DNA from: SABI01 sp963663665
Lineage (GTDB): Bacteria > Spirochaetota > Spirochaetia > Sphaerochaetales > Sphaerochaetaceae
Length of the DNA: 64,000 bases
Reading direction: 5' to 3'
NCBI GenBank assembly: GCA_963663665.2
Contig: CAXXKP010000006.1
Span: 248,001 to 312,000 of the forward strand
Shown piece after piece: positions 26,146 to 34,563 of the stretch. The notes under the pieces were generated by a model, which saw nothing but the letters and a program-made list of their open reading frames with translations, made no database searches and was not told the DNA's origin. Each line of letters begins with the position of its first letter. Positions within the stretch are counted from its first letter, which is position 1. A program made the translations under genes and the position numbers.

Positions 26146-26516
26146 TTCAAGGAATTTACTTGTAGTTCAGGCTATCTTTCTTCCTTCAAGATATATGCTT
26201 CTAATATCTCAAATTCATAGTAAAATATATTCTTGATCCATATATACGCAGGTGAGAACAGGAAATAGAGGTGTTTTTATATAATAAAAAAGTGTTGGCT
26301 GATTTCTTTACTGTTTCGTGTATTACTGTGTGGACACTTGCTTGACTTTATTTTTCCTATTCTACCTAAAACTTTTTATTCATGACATAATAAAGGGATA
26401 CAACCCATAGCATGTGTGTATTTCTTAATCATGATAATCGTTATTACTCGATATTCTCAATTAGCTTATGTCGCAGTTTTCAAAAAGAAACTCTATAGGA
26501 ATAATAAAACTTTTAT
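26146..26516. other. AT-rich non-coding stretch, nothing recognised
   Basis: About 370 bases between the tRNA terminator and the end of the diguanylate cyclase gene. I see no open frame with coding character, no RNA family and no clear inverted repeat. Confidence 0.5.
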
Positions 26517-27665
26517 TTACCTATATTGATTTTTTCCGAATTCTTTAGCCTTAAAAAGTTTAATATCTGCTGCAGCAATAATATTGGATGATGCAATATC
26601 GAGAGGAACCCCACGCACCATGTCAAATTCTTCTACTCCTCCACTTAATGTAATATGTAAGTTAGGAGAAGTAAACTCAAGCATTCTTGCACTGCTACAG
26701 ATAAGTTCAGCTATACTGCGAGCCTCTTCTTTCACTTTATTGGGAATAATAATTATGAACTCATCACCACCGTACCTGCCCACAAAATGATGTTCAGGAA
26801 CTACGTCATGTAGCATCTTAGAGAGCTTAATGAGTACCTCATCTCCTCCCTGATGACCAAATTGATTATTAATATACTTAAAATCATCAATATCAAAAAG
26901 TATGATAGAGAAGGGATTCCCACTTTCCCACGATTTTATAATTTCTTCTCTGATAACCTCATATGCTGACTCATGGTTCAAAAGACCAGTCATAGGATCT
27001 TTTCTCACCAATTCTGCTAACAGAATATTTTGTTTTTCTAGCACTCTCTTATTAATCAAATCATGTACATCTGAACTGTATACAATTCTTCCAAATACCC
27101 AAGAAAGAATATTTAGGATTATAGTATTAACTTGAATAATAAAATGCATTCTTTGGTCAGCTACAAATCTCGGCAGAAGTATAAGATATATAGATAAAGT
27201 AACAAAAAGTAAAATAAAATGCTCCAAAGAAGAAGAAACAATAAATATTGATACTGCAACTACTGCGATTAAATAGATATGCACAAAATCCGCATAAATT
27301 AGCGCTTTAAGGCTAATACCAGCACCTAACGCTAAAACTGCAATTGTATATATAAGATAAGAGACCTTAATAGTACTCTCTTTCATAGCATTCTGTTTTT
27401 GCCTCCCATATAGCAGAATTGGGTAGGTAAAAATATTACTAACTAAGAACCACTTGAGGATTTCACCTGTATTAAGAAGCAATTCTTGAAACTGAAGTAA
27501 TAAGAGTTCAGCAATAAATAGTATTGGACCTATAATCACAAGACGTTTAAGATTCGATTCATAGAGTTCTCTTCGGATTTCTTCGTCAGTTTGAACTACT
27601 ACAATATTTCTAATATATATGTAAATTCTTTTAATGCTCTCATTAATCTGCTTTATAATATTCAA
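26517..27665 (-). CDS. Membrane-bound diguanylate cyclase (GGDEF)
   Basis: Makes cyclic di-GMP from two GTP. The N-terminal ~190 residues hold about six hydrophobic segments; no named sensor domain is recognised. The C-terminal GGDEF domain (~215-382) has DPMTGLLNHESAYEVI, DIDDFKYINNQFGHQGGDEVL and the active-site motif RYGGDEF (GGDEF near residues 299-303), so catalysis should be intact. The product-inhibition I-site (RxxD five residues before GGDEF) is replaced by PEHH, so feedback by c-di-GMP at that site is unlikely. Monocistronic, with long non-coding flanks. Confidence 0.9.
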   Translation of the reverse strand: MNIIKQINESIKRIYIYIRNIVVVQTDEEIRRELYESNLKRLVIIGPILFIAELLLLQFQELLLNTGEILKWFLVSNIFTYPILLYGRQKQNAMKESTIKVSYLIYTIAVLALGAGISLKALIYADFVHIYLIAVVAVSIFIVSSSLEHFILLFVTLSIYLILLPRFVADQRMHFIIQVNTIILNILSWVFGRIVYSSDVHDLINKRVLEKQNILLAELVRKDPMTGLLNHESAYEVIREEIIKSWESGNPFSIILFDIDDFKYINNQFGHQGGDEVLIKLSKMLHDVVPEHHFVGRYGGDEFIIIIPNKVKEEARSIAELICSSARMLEFTSPNLHITLSGGVEEFDMVRGVPLDIASSNIIAAADIKLFKAKEFGKNQYR

Positions 27666-28335
27666 ATCTTACATACCTCTGATAGAAATTTTAACACTTT
27701 AAGAGTGTGAATGCTATATGTTTCTAATTTCCATAAAAAAAGTTAATTTATAAGATACCTTATATTTTACGATCAATTTTAAAAAATCTATAATTATCGT
27801 ATTGATATCAAAAGGCTGGGATATCAGATCGCAATACCTTATTTATATATAATAGATATTTTGAAGTTTGAAAGAGTGAGTTAGAAATCAATACATGGAT
27901 TTCACATAAAAACAAGATTTGAAGAAAATAATCCTCCAATTATAGATTGCTTATAGATGCTGATATATCAATTATGACAATAAGTGTAATCTTATTATCA
28001 TCCGAGGGCTCTAAGGAAAACAAGCCTTTTCTTTATTACGGATATGATAATTGATCATCGGGCTCATCCTATAACTCGACTCCTCAGTGCCACAGTATCT
28101 ATCACCAACTATTTCAAGGCAAACTAAACAAAAAGAGTAAAAAATGAAGAACATCTGCTTTGACTCTTTACATCTCCTTGGGAGACTTGAACCTGACTCT
28201 AGGTTTTTGCTAGATTCTATAATCTTTAGGAGGAAGTACTCAGTATCACCAAATCCGTAAGCTTTTTGATGAATTACTTTGATTAGGTCTTCGATTCTTA
28301 CAACTTGTCAGATTGAATTGGAGGATCCTCATGCT
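27666..28335. other. Non-coding stretch holding a transposase scrap
   Basis: About 670 bases between two minus-strand genes. The part at 28140-28298 reads as a decayed transposase end (listed separately). The rest is AT-rich with no coding or RNA signal that I can name. Confidence 0.5.
28140..28298 (-). pseudogene. Remnant of an ISL3-type transposase C terminus
   Basis: Read on the minus strand from 28298 the frame gives RIEDLIKVIHQKAYGFGD then TEYFLLKIIESS. This resembles the end of DDE_Tnp_ISL3 transposases (EG-x-N-x-IKVIKR-x-AYGF-x-xxEYF-x-LKI). No start, no catalytic DDE region and no terminal repeats are left; upstream sequence in this frame hits a stop within a few codons. Assignment is by motif memory only. 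Confidence 0.45.
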
Positions 28336-29262
28336 TTACCGTCCAGTCAGTTTTAACATTTTTTGAACTAAAACATCAGTGCTATAATTTTCTACATTAA
28401 AAGTTTTAATATTCATCAGATCTATTGTATCAATTGTAGAGGCTCCTGGTTGAGATGTTCTTACCGCAAGATATCCACACTCTTGTGCCGATTCCATGAT
28501 CTTTGCCGTACCTGCACCATTTCCAAATGGCAGAGCTATGGTAATTATTGGTTCTCCAGTTTTTTCTTGAAGAATGCGTCTTGATTCCTTCATCTCCAAT
28601 ACTATTTCTTCTTTAGATAGATCACCTAATGGGCGATGTGTAAGAGAATGAGATCCAAAAGAAAATAGTTTCACCCCTTGTGGTGTACGATAATCACTCA
28701 TCTCTTTAACTTGCTCCCAACTCATGTATCCGACCTCTCCGATAAAGTTGGGGATGATAAAAAAGGTTGCCTTTAGCTGCAATACTTTAAGCATTGGGAA
28801 AACAATAGCATAGATTGAGAGATCACCATCATCAAAGGTTATAATCGTCGCATCTGAGTGTATTTCCTTCCGATGCTCTTTTATATCGATGAGTTCTTGG
28901 AAATCAATAATTAGATAGTTACGTTTGAAGAAAGCAAGATCATGCTCAAAATTATAGATATCCCTATTGTAGACATTCCCCGTTCTTCCAAATACGATAT
29001 TATGATAGAGTATAGGTGCAATCAGGGGATTCTCTCTCACTGGAACTTTTGTAACATCTTGTACCGTATGAACAATAGTTGTAGGAAGATTAAAGCTATT
29101 ATCTGAATCCCAATACCGCACGTGTGGGACTTCACTCGCAAGCAAAGGAGCGGAATTCTCTTCAGGCTGGGTTTGATATGATAGACTTTTTGCCGACAAA
29201 GAAAATACCAATATCGATATCAGACAGATACTTAATATTAAGCGATGTGAATGAAAACTCAT
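28336..29262 (-). CDS. Secreted polysaccharide deacetylase (NodB homology domain)
   Basis: Carbohydrate esterase family 4 protein of 308 residues with an N-terminal signal peptide (LILSICLISILVFSLSAKS). The NodB domain shows motif 1 TFDDGD, motif 2 GSHSLTH (the HxxxH metal pair) and motif 3-like ALPFGNG where RxPY/G is expected. It would remove N-acetyl groups from a surface or cell-wall glycan in the periplasm. The IS3-family element inserted about 60 bases upstream of its start codon, so its promoter may have been displaced. Confidence 0.88.
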   Translation of the reverse strand: MSFHSHRLILSICLISILVFSLSAKSLSYQTQPEENSAPLLASEVPHVRYWDSDNSFNLPTTIVHTVQDVTKVPVRENPLIAPILYHNIVFGRTGNVYNRDIYNFEHDLAFFKRNYLIIDFQELIDIKEHRKEIHSDATIITFDDGDLSIYAIVFPMLKVLQLKATFFIIPNFIGEVGYMSWEQVKEMSDYRTPQGVKLFSFGSHSLTHRPLGDLSKEEIVLEMKESRRILQEKTGEPIITIALPFGNGAGTAKIMESAQECGYLAVRTSQPGASTIDTIDLMNIKTFNVENYSTDVLVQKMLKLTGR

Positions 29263-29327
29263 GCACCCTCCTTACTACCACTTTACTATAAACAAAATAG
29301 AGAATAAGAAAAACCCCTCCATGAACT

Positions 29328-29366
29328 AACCCCCTTACGTTGGAGTAAATCCAACGTAAGGGGGTT
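29328..29366 (+). promoter_or_regulatory. Perfect 17-bp hairpin at the IS left end, covering the transposase Shine-Dalgarno
   Basis: AACCCCCTTACGTTGGA (29328-29344) and TCCAACGTAAGGGGGTT (29350-29366) pair perfectly around loop GTAAA. The 3' arm contains GGGGG, the only ribosome-binding candidate for the TTG start at 29372. Transcripts entering from outside would fold and hide it, a known IS strategy against impinging transcription. Confidence 0.7.
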
Positions 29367-29371
29367 CTAAT

Positions 29372-30739
29372 TTGCCTAAGATTACAACAGAGGAAAAAGA
29401 ATTATTCTACAAACTGTATGAACAGGGATACCGAGGGAGAACAATTGCCACGCGTATTGGCATAAATAATAGTTATGCCAGAAGGATAATCCATTCGTTC
29501 GACAATGGAGACTTCTCTTGGCTGAAACAATCATTCAGGCATTACGAGAATGCGAAGACGGAGTTAGAGCAGGTTAAAATCGTCCAACTATTGCTGGATG
29601 CAGAAAAGAGCTATCCTGAAATGGTCAAAGCAACTGGATTGCCAAAAGATGTTTTAATTCGATGGGTTCGCAATTATACTAAGTATGGAGTCTGTACTCG
29701 GAGAAGAGGCAGGCCTCAAAAGGAAGGTTGCGATGACAACGGATCAGGAGAGAGTCAAAGAACTCGAAAAGAAACTGAAAGAAAAGCAGGACGAGCTTAC
29801 TGTCTACAAAGTCTACTTCCAAACTTGTGCGGAAAGCGAGACAGATCCTCAAAAAAAAAGATTCTTCGAGCAGTTAGCCAATGCAGAAGATTCGGAATCC
29901 CTCTCAAAACTTCATTATCCATTCTGAAACTGTCTCCAAGCACGTATCATTTCTGGAAAAAGCATGAGAATGAGGTGCCTGTTAAGGATAGGATGCTGGC
30001 TGAAGCTATCAGATACACACAGGAAAAGAATCATTGGGCTTATGGCGCAAAAAGGATGGCTAAGCATCTTGTCTTGGAAGGGGTATATGATGAGCTCAAT
30101 CACAAACGAGTAGCACGGGTTATGGATTATTTCGATCTTCACGCGAAGGTTAGGAGACGCCGATATCCTAAGAATTACTATCTGACACTTAAAGAAAATG
30201 CAGATTCTCTTCCAAGGAATGATCTCTGCAGGAACTTCCTGTCGGATAGACCTATGAAGAAACTGGTCACGGACATCACCTACCTGCCTACAAAGGAAGG
30301 TTGGCTTTACCTTGCTGCGGTTATGGATCTTTGGAACAAGGAAATTGTTTCCTACAGGACGAGCAGATTCATTGGTTTGCATCTAGTGAAAAACGTCGTG
30401 AAAGAACTAACTGACCAAGGTTTAATTCTCAATCAGACCATGATTCATTCAGACACGGGATGGACGTACACAAATCGAGTCTATGTTGAGTTCCTGAAAA
30501 ATCTTGGCGTCCATCAGAGTATGTCCAGAAAAGGCAACTGCTGGGACAATGCCTGTATTGAGAACTTCTTCGGATTATTCAAGTCGGAGACCATCAAACA
30601 GATGCCTAAAAGAGCACTCCTGACTGTTGACGGTATGGAGAAGTTGGTGGATGATTACATATACTGGTTCAACAACCAGCGAATACAAAAAAAATTAGGT
30701 TACCTTTCTCCGGTTAATTACCGAAATTTGGCAACCTAA
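29372..30739 (+). CDS. IS3-family transposase, apparent OrfA-OrfB single frame with frame anomaly
   Basis: The C-terminal half (~180-455) is a typical IS3 OrfB: HTH_21-like segment, then the rve integrase core with DDE residues in TDITYLPTKEGW, IHSDTGWTY and NCWDNACIENFFG, and the ending YIYWFNNQRIQKKLGYLSPV. The N-terminal ~115 residues are an OrfA-type HTH (GYRGRTIATRIGINNSYARRI). Between them (~117-172) the frame gives low-complexity, coil-less sequence. The real OrfA coiled coil (MTTDQERVKELEKKLKEKQDEL) lies in the other plus frame at 29731-29860, followed by an A9 run suited to -1 slippage into OrfB. So a natural product needs a frame change, or this copy has an indel. Start is TTG. Confidence 0.85.
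   Translation: MPKITTEEKELFYKLYEQGYRGRTIATRIGINNSYARRIIHSFDNGDFSWLKQSFRHYENAKTELEQVKIVQLLLDAEKSYPEMVKATGLPKDVLIRWVRNYTKYGVCTRRRGRPQKEGCDDNGSGESQRTRKETERKAGRAYCLQSLLPNLCGKRDRSSKKKILRAVSQCRRFGIPLKTSLSILKLSPSTYHFWKKHENEVPVKDRMLAEAIRYTQEKNHWAYGAKRMAKHLVLEGVYDELNHKRVARVMDYFDLHAKVRRRRYPKNYYLTLKENADSLPRNDLCRNFLSDRPMKKLVTDITYLPTKEGWLYLAAVMDLWNKEIVSYRTSRFIGLHLVKNVVKELTDQGLILNQTMIHSDTGWTYTNRVYVEFLKNLGVHQSMSRKGNCWDNACIENFFGLFKSETIKQMPKRALLTVDGMEKLVDDYIYWFNNQRIQKKLGYLSPVNYRNLAT
29731..29927 (+). CDS. OrfA coiled-coil segment of the IS, in the alternative frame
   Basis: The frame opening at ATG 29731 encodes ERVKELEKKLKEKQDELTVYK, a leucine-zipper-like coiled coil as found at the end of IS3 OrfA proteins. 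It runs into a run of nine A residues near 29851-29859. A -1 slip there enters the frame of the OrfB integrase core. The frame stops at 29925-29927 without slippage. It is listed because it shows which frame carries the coiled coil. Confidence 0.5.
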
Positions 30740-30863
30740 TCTTTTAGAAACCGCTCCAATGAACTGGGGTCAGTTCACCATTAGGTGTGTAATTTTAACA
30801 CAAAGAGAATCTTATAATTTCTGTCTTATTAGAGAGGAATTTTAACCATTTATTTTCTTGAAT

Positions 30864-31223
30864 TCAGAATGATTGTGAAAACTGAATATGAATACCATTG
30901 GGGTCAAGAATATAAAAGAATCTAATGTGATCATTAGGTTGCATTGGACCGCTTTCTATTTCAATTCCATTCTCTTTGACGAAAATGAGAGTCTCATCAA
31001 GAGAATCTACAGAAAATCCAAGAGTTATAGCATTACCTACAATAAATTCCTTATGTTTACTTGCTATAAGTTCAATTTGAGTCTCTCCATCACCTAAAAA
31101 AGCGAACTCTCCACCATTTTCAAGCTTAAAACGACGTTTTAGTCCTAACCCGATTACTTTTTGATAAAATTCAATTGACTCTTCAATATTTCTAACTTGA
31201 AGTGTCGTCCAACAATATTTCAT
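30864..31223 (-). CDS. Glyoxalase/VOC-superfamily protein
   Basis: A 119-residue single-domain vicinal-oxygen-chelate protein: TTLQVRNIEESIEFYQKVIGLGLKRRF, ELIASKH, ITLGFSVDSLDETLIFVKENGI and the closing FFYILDPNGIHIQF. Candidate metal ligands are Glu in IELIA and the terminal region; glyoxalase I would need two His and two Glu, which I cannot confirm. It could be lactoylglutathione-lyase-like or bind another metabolite. Stands alone next to the IS right end. Confidence 0.82.
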   Translation of the reverse strand: MKYCWTTLQVRNIEESIEFYQKVIGLGLKRRFKLENGGEFAFLGDGETQIELIASKHKEFIVGNAITLGFSVDSLDETLIFVKENGIEIESGPMQPNDHIRFFYILDPNGIHIQFSQSF

Positions 31224-31394
31224 TGCATACTCCTCTTTATATAAAAGATTACAATTTTTTTCACTATGTTCTTCATGGAAGAGATTTAATACCTACAATT
31301 TCACTATGCAGAATGAGAAACTATGAAAAGAATTCTTGTTTCTATATTTCCTCACTTGCCTACTCTTGTCAATTGGAATAGAGTACTATCTATT

Positions 31395-32735
31395 ATGAAT
31401 AAGACAGCAACCCTGATGGCAACTGGGTCTATTAGAGGCCATATAATCCGTTTTGCCATCCCAATATTCCTTGGTGCACTATTTCAACAACTTTACAACA
31501 CAGCTGATTCCCTTGTAGTGGGGAATTTTATAGGAAAAGAAGCCCTCGCAGCTATCACTTCCTCTACGTCGTTGATTTTTCTTATTGTTGGTCTTGTCCA
31601 AGGAGTGGCTGTCGGTTCAGGAGTTGTTATTTCTATGTACTTTGGTTCTGGCGATCTAAAATCAGTACATAGGGCAATTCACACTACCATTTTCTTTGGG
31701 ATATGCAGTAGCATCTGTTTATCATTGATTGGCTTTTTTTTCTCACCTATTTTGCTTACATGGATGGGAACTCCTTCAGCAGTATTTGATGAGGCAATTA
31801 CCTATCTGAGAGTTTTCTTTCTTGGTATAAGTGCTTTAGTTCTCTATAATACAGCAGCAGGAATTCTTCAGGCGGTAGGAGACTCTAAGCATCCCCTCTA
31901 TTTCCTCATGATAGCATCTGTAATAAATATTGTATTGGATATAATATTTGTTGCAGTATTCAATATGGGTATCGCTGGACCTGCTTACGCTACCATCATT
32001 AGTCAATCTATAAGTGTAATCCTTTCATTTAGGCTTCTACTGAAGACAAAAGAAATATATAAAGTAGAGCTACGTCAGATAAGCTTTGATCGTAGAATGA
32101 TGAAGAAAATATTAAATTTTGGCATCCCTGCAGGAATCCAAAATTCAGTAACCTCGCTTGCTAATGTAGTAGTGCAATCAAGTATAAATTTATTTGGTGC
32201 CGCGGCAATGGCTGGTAGTGGAACATTTATGAGAATCCAAGGTTTTGCATTGATTCCAATCACAAGTTTTGTTCTTGCTCTCACGACTTTCACAGGACAG
32301 AATATTGGAGCAAAACAATATGATAGAGTAAAAAAAGGTGCACGTTTTGGTTTTTTATTTGCGATGCTACTAGCAGAAGGCATCGGTTTAATTCTCTATT
32401 TCAATGCAGAATCATTAGTTCTCTTGTTCAGCAGAGACCCGTCCATCATCGCATTTGGTGTACAAAAATCTCAAATATCATCATTGTTCCTATTTGCTGT
32501 TGCCTTATCTCATGTGATGGCAGGATTATTCCGTGGAGCTGGTAAATCGATTGTTCCCATGTTCGTGATGCTTATTTTTTGGTGTATAATTAGAGTTCTT
32601 TATATAAAAATTGCTCTCTTTTTTATGATGGATATTAGAGTCGTTTATTGGGCGCATCCACTCACCTGGCTTATGAGCTCAACTGTATTTATTATCTATT
32701 ATTTCAAAGGGAATTGGCTTAAAAAAAATCTCTAA
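31395..32735 (+). CDS. MATE family efflux transporter (second copy)
   Basis: About 446 residues with twelve predicted helices. Opens MNKTATLMATGSIRGHIIRF, then QQLYNTADSLVVGNFIGKEA, the NorM/DinF-type first-repeat signature, and GIPAGIQNSVTSLANVVVQS in the second repeat. An upstream ATG at 31323 would add 24 residues that do not fit the family; neither start has a strong Shine-Dalgarno. It belongs to a different MATE subgroup from the one at 16 kb, judged by the different helix 1 and C terminus. Substrate unknown. Confidence 0.9.
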   Translation: MNKTATLMATGSIRGHIIRFAIPIFLGALFQQLYNTADSLVVGNFIGKEALAAITSSTSLIFLIVGLVQGVAVGSGVVISMYFGSGDLKSVHRAIHTTIFFGICSSICLSLIGFFFSPILLTWMGTPSAVFDEAITYLRVFFLGISALVLYNTAAGILQAVGDSKHPLYFLMIASVINIVLDIIFVAVFNMGIAGPAYATIISQSISVILSFRLLLKTKEIYKVELRQISFDRRMMKKILNFGIPAGIQNSVTSLANVVVQSSINLFGAAAMAGSGTFMRIQGFALIPITSFVLALTTFTGQNIGAKQYDRVKKGARFGFLFAMLLAEGIGLILYFNAESLVLLFSRDPSIIAFGVQKSQISSLFLFAVALSHVMAGLFRGAGKSIVPMFVMLIFWCIIRVLYIKIALFFMMDIRVVYWAHPLTWLMSSTVFIIYYFKGNWLKKNL

Positions 32736-32811
32736 ATATTTCATCTCTCTATACTCATACTCTAGTTGACAACAGGATCAAGTTTGAGAAGAATATACGT
32801 AGACAATTACA

Positions 32812-33813
32812 ATGTCCGATAAGGATTTTATGTATCAAAATCACACCTTAATAATTTTACATAATCAGATTCTCCAAGATAGCCCAGAAGATGTTCTAGA
32901 TATACTAAAGCAAGCTAAATGGATTGAGGAGATACTCAACAAAGAAGGATATAAAACCCTTATGTTATCTTTCTCTCTAGAGAATCTTAATCTCATACAA
33001 GAGATGAATCTAAGTAACCCATTGCTGGTTTTCAATCTAGTTGATTCTGCACCTCATGAAGAAACACTTTCTTATCTTACTCCAGGAATTCTTGAATACA
33101 TGAAAATCTTGTACACAGGATGTTCTTTTGAGAATCTTCACACCACAACAAACAAAGTATTAACGAAGCAAATACTTTCCAAACATGGTATCAATACTCC
33201 TTCATGGTTTTTCCAAGAGAAAAAAGAAGCTTTCACTAATCCATTAATAGAGAAATATATTATAAAACCAGTTTCTGAAGATGCGTCTGTAGGACTAGAT
33301 GAATCTTCTATAGTTCCTTCCAAATTAGTTTTAGAGTCTCTAAAAGAAAAGGAAATTAGTATTGGTAAACCTTGTTTTGCTGAGGCTTATATCGATGGAA
33401 GAGAATTTACGGTGTGCATGTATGGTTCTCACACTAAGAATACAATTCTTTCTCCTTTCGAATGGGTGTTTAAAGATTTTGAGCAATACCATAAAGAAAA
33501 AGTAATAACCTATGATGCGAAGTGGGCCGATACCTCTTTCGGTTATAATCATATCGAAGCATCCTATGTAGCTCAAAATTGCGACATCCCATTACATGAA
33601 GCCCTGACTTCTATTGCCCAGCAATGTTGGTCGATACTTAATTTGTCAGGTTATGCGCGAGTAGATTTCAGAGTTGATGAATTTGGGATTCCATGGGTAT
33701 TAGAAGTTAATTGCAATCCAAGTTTTTATAGCTTTTATCATCTAGCTATCGAGGGTGGTTTCTCTTTTGAAAAAATTATTACAAATATTGTAGAACAGGT
33801 TCAACCATTATAG
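32812..33813 (+). CDS. ATP-grasp ligase related to D-alanine-D-alanine ligase
   Basis: 333 residues with the ATP-grasp fold. The central region shows NKVLTKQILSKHGINTPSWF and YIIKPVSEDASVGLDESS (the P-loop-like ATP-binding lid), FAEAYIDGREFTV, then ARVDFRVDEFGIPWVLEVNCNPSF, the Mg-binding end. The N-terminal domain contains FNLVDSAPHEE, which differs from the HGxxGE of true Ddl enzymes, so a different peptide or amino-acid ligation is likely. Three bases of its 3' end plus the stop overlap the convergent acetyltransferase gene. Confidence 0.8.
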   Translation: MSDKDFMYQNHTLIILHNQILQDSPEDVLDILKQAKWIEEILNKEGYKTLMLSFSLENLNLIQEMNLSNPLLVFNLVDSAPHEETLSYLTPGILEYMKILYTGCSFENLHTTTNKVLTKQILSKHGINTPSWFFQEKKEAFTNPLIEKYIIKPVSEDASVGLDESSIVPSKLVLESLKEKEISIGKPCFAEAYIDGREFTVCMYGSHTKNTILSPFEWVFKDFEQYHKEKVITYDAKWADTSFGYNHIEASYVAQNCDIPLHEALTSIAQQCWSILNLSGYARVDFRVDEFGIPWVLEVNCNPSFYSFYHLAIEGGFSFEKIITNIVEQVQPL

Positions 33814-34320
33814 ATATTTATCGACCCAGACTAAACTTTCTGTTTCAAATTTCAATGATTCGTAAAATGATATTGCTCTATAATTCTTGGGGTGAGTTAC
33901 AAGAGCAAGGTAGATACACCCTTTCTTCTTAATATAATTATCTATATACGTTACTAGAGAAGTTCCTAATCCTTTAGTTCGCCATAAAGGGGAGACATAT
34001 ACTTCATTTACCCAAAAGTAATCACCACCACATTCTAACCCACAGCAAATATTTCCAAATGCAAACCCTATTGAACTCATATTCTTGTCATAAGCGACGA
34101 AAAGTATTGACCTACTCTCTTCCTTCATTGAATTTAGGATTTCAGTAGAGACTTCTTGCTTACTTTGTTGATATCCAATAAAAGAGAGTTGATCTTTCAC
34201 CATTACGATAAGATTATCAAAATCTATGATATCTGTAGTGTGCTCGTAAGCGATTATTTCAAATAGGTTTTTACCACAAGGCTCACTGTAATTTAGTATG
34301 TTTTGTTCCATACATGACAT
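33808..34320 (-). CDS. GNAT-family N-acetyltransferase
   Basis: 170 residues. The acetyl-CoA-binding motif A is WRTKGLGTSLVTYIDNYIKKKG (R/Q-x-x-G-x-G/A form), preceded by the beta strand VNEVYVSPLW and followed by NYRAISFYESLKFE, motif B. Acceptor unknown. Convergent with and overlapping the ATP-grasp gene by six bases. Confidence 0.85.
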   Translation of the reverse strand: MSCMEQNILNYSEPCGKNLFEIIAYEHTTDIIDFDNLIVMVKDQLSFIGYQQSKQEVSTEILNSMKEESRSILFVAYDKNMSSIGFAFGNICCGLECGGDYFWVNEVYVSPLWRTKGLGTSLVTYIDNYIKKKGCIYLALVTHPKNYRAISFYESLKFETESLVWVDKYL

Positions 34321-34563
34321 CCTTTTCCTAGATGTATCTTTCTATGATACTCATTTCTAGAACTATCACCTCAATGATACCACCAATCAAAAAATTATTC
34401 TCTACAGGATACTTATTAGTATTAAACTATTAGCTAAGATTTAATGTTGTAAAACTTCAATAGATAATGAGCTACCTAAGTAATCCACTAAATCATAAAG
34501 ACACTTTTCTAATTCCTGCTACCCCATCATTTCCAAATCTGGGTTTGAAGAGACTCTTTGGTT

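Larger units (their letters stand above)
29322..30777 (+). mobile_element. IS3-family insertion sequence (IS150-like), 1456 bp
   Basis: Ends are imperfect inverted repeats: left TGAACTAACCCC...TTGGAG and right (read inward) TGAACTGACCCC...TTGGAG, both beginning TG as in the IS3 family. A three-base direct repeat CCA flanks it (29319-29321 and 30778-30780), the expected target duplication size. It carries a DDE transposase gene. Conserved ends and duplication suggest a recent insertion. Confidence 0.92.

Noticed and set aside
26293..26308. Sixteen-base match GTTGGCTGATTTCTTT to the intron remnant near 37365
   Set aside because: One such exact match is expected about by chance in an AT-rich window of this size, and neighbouring bases do not match.
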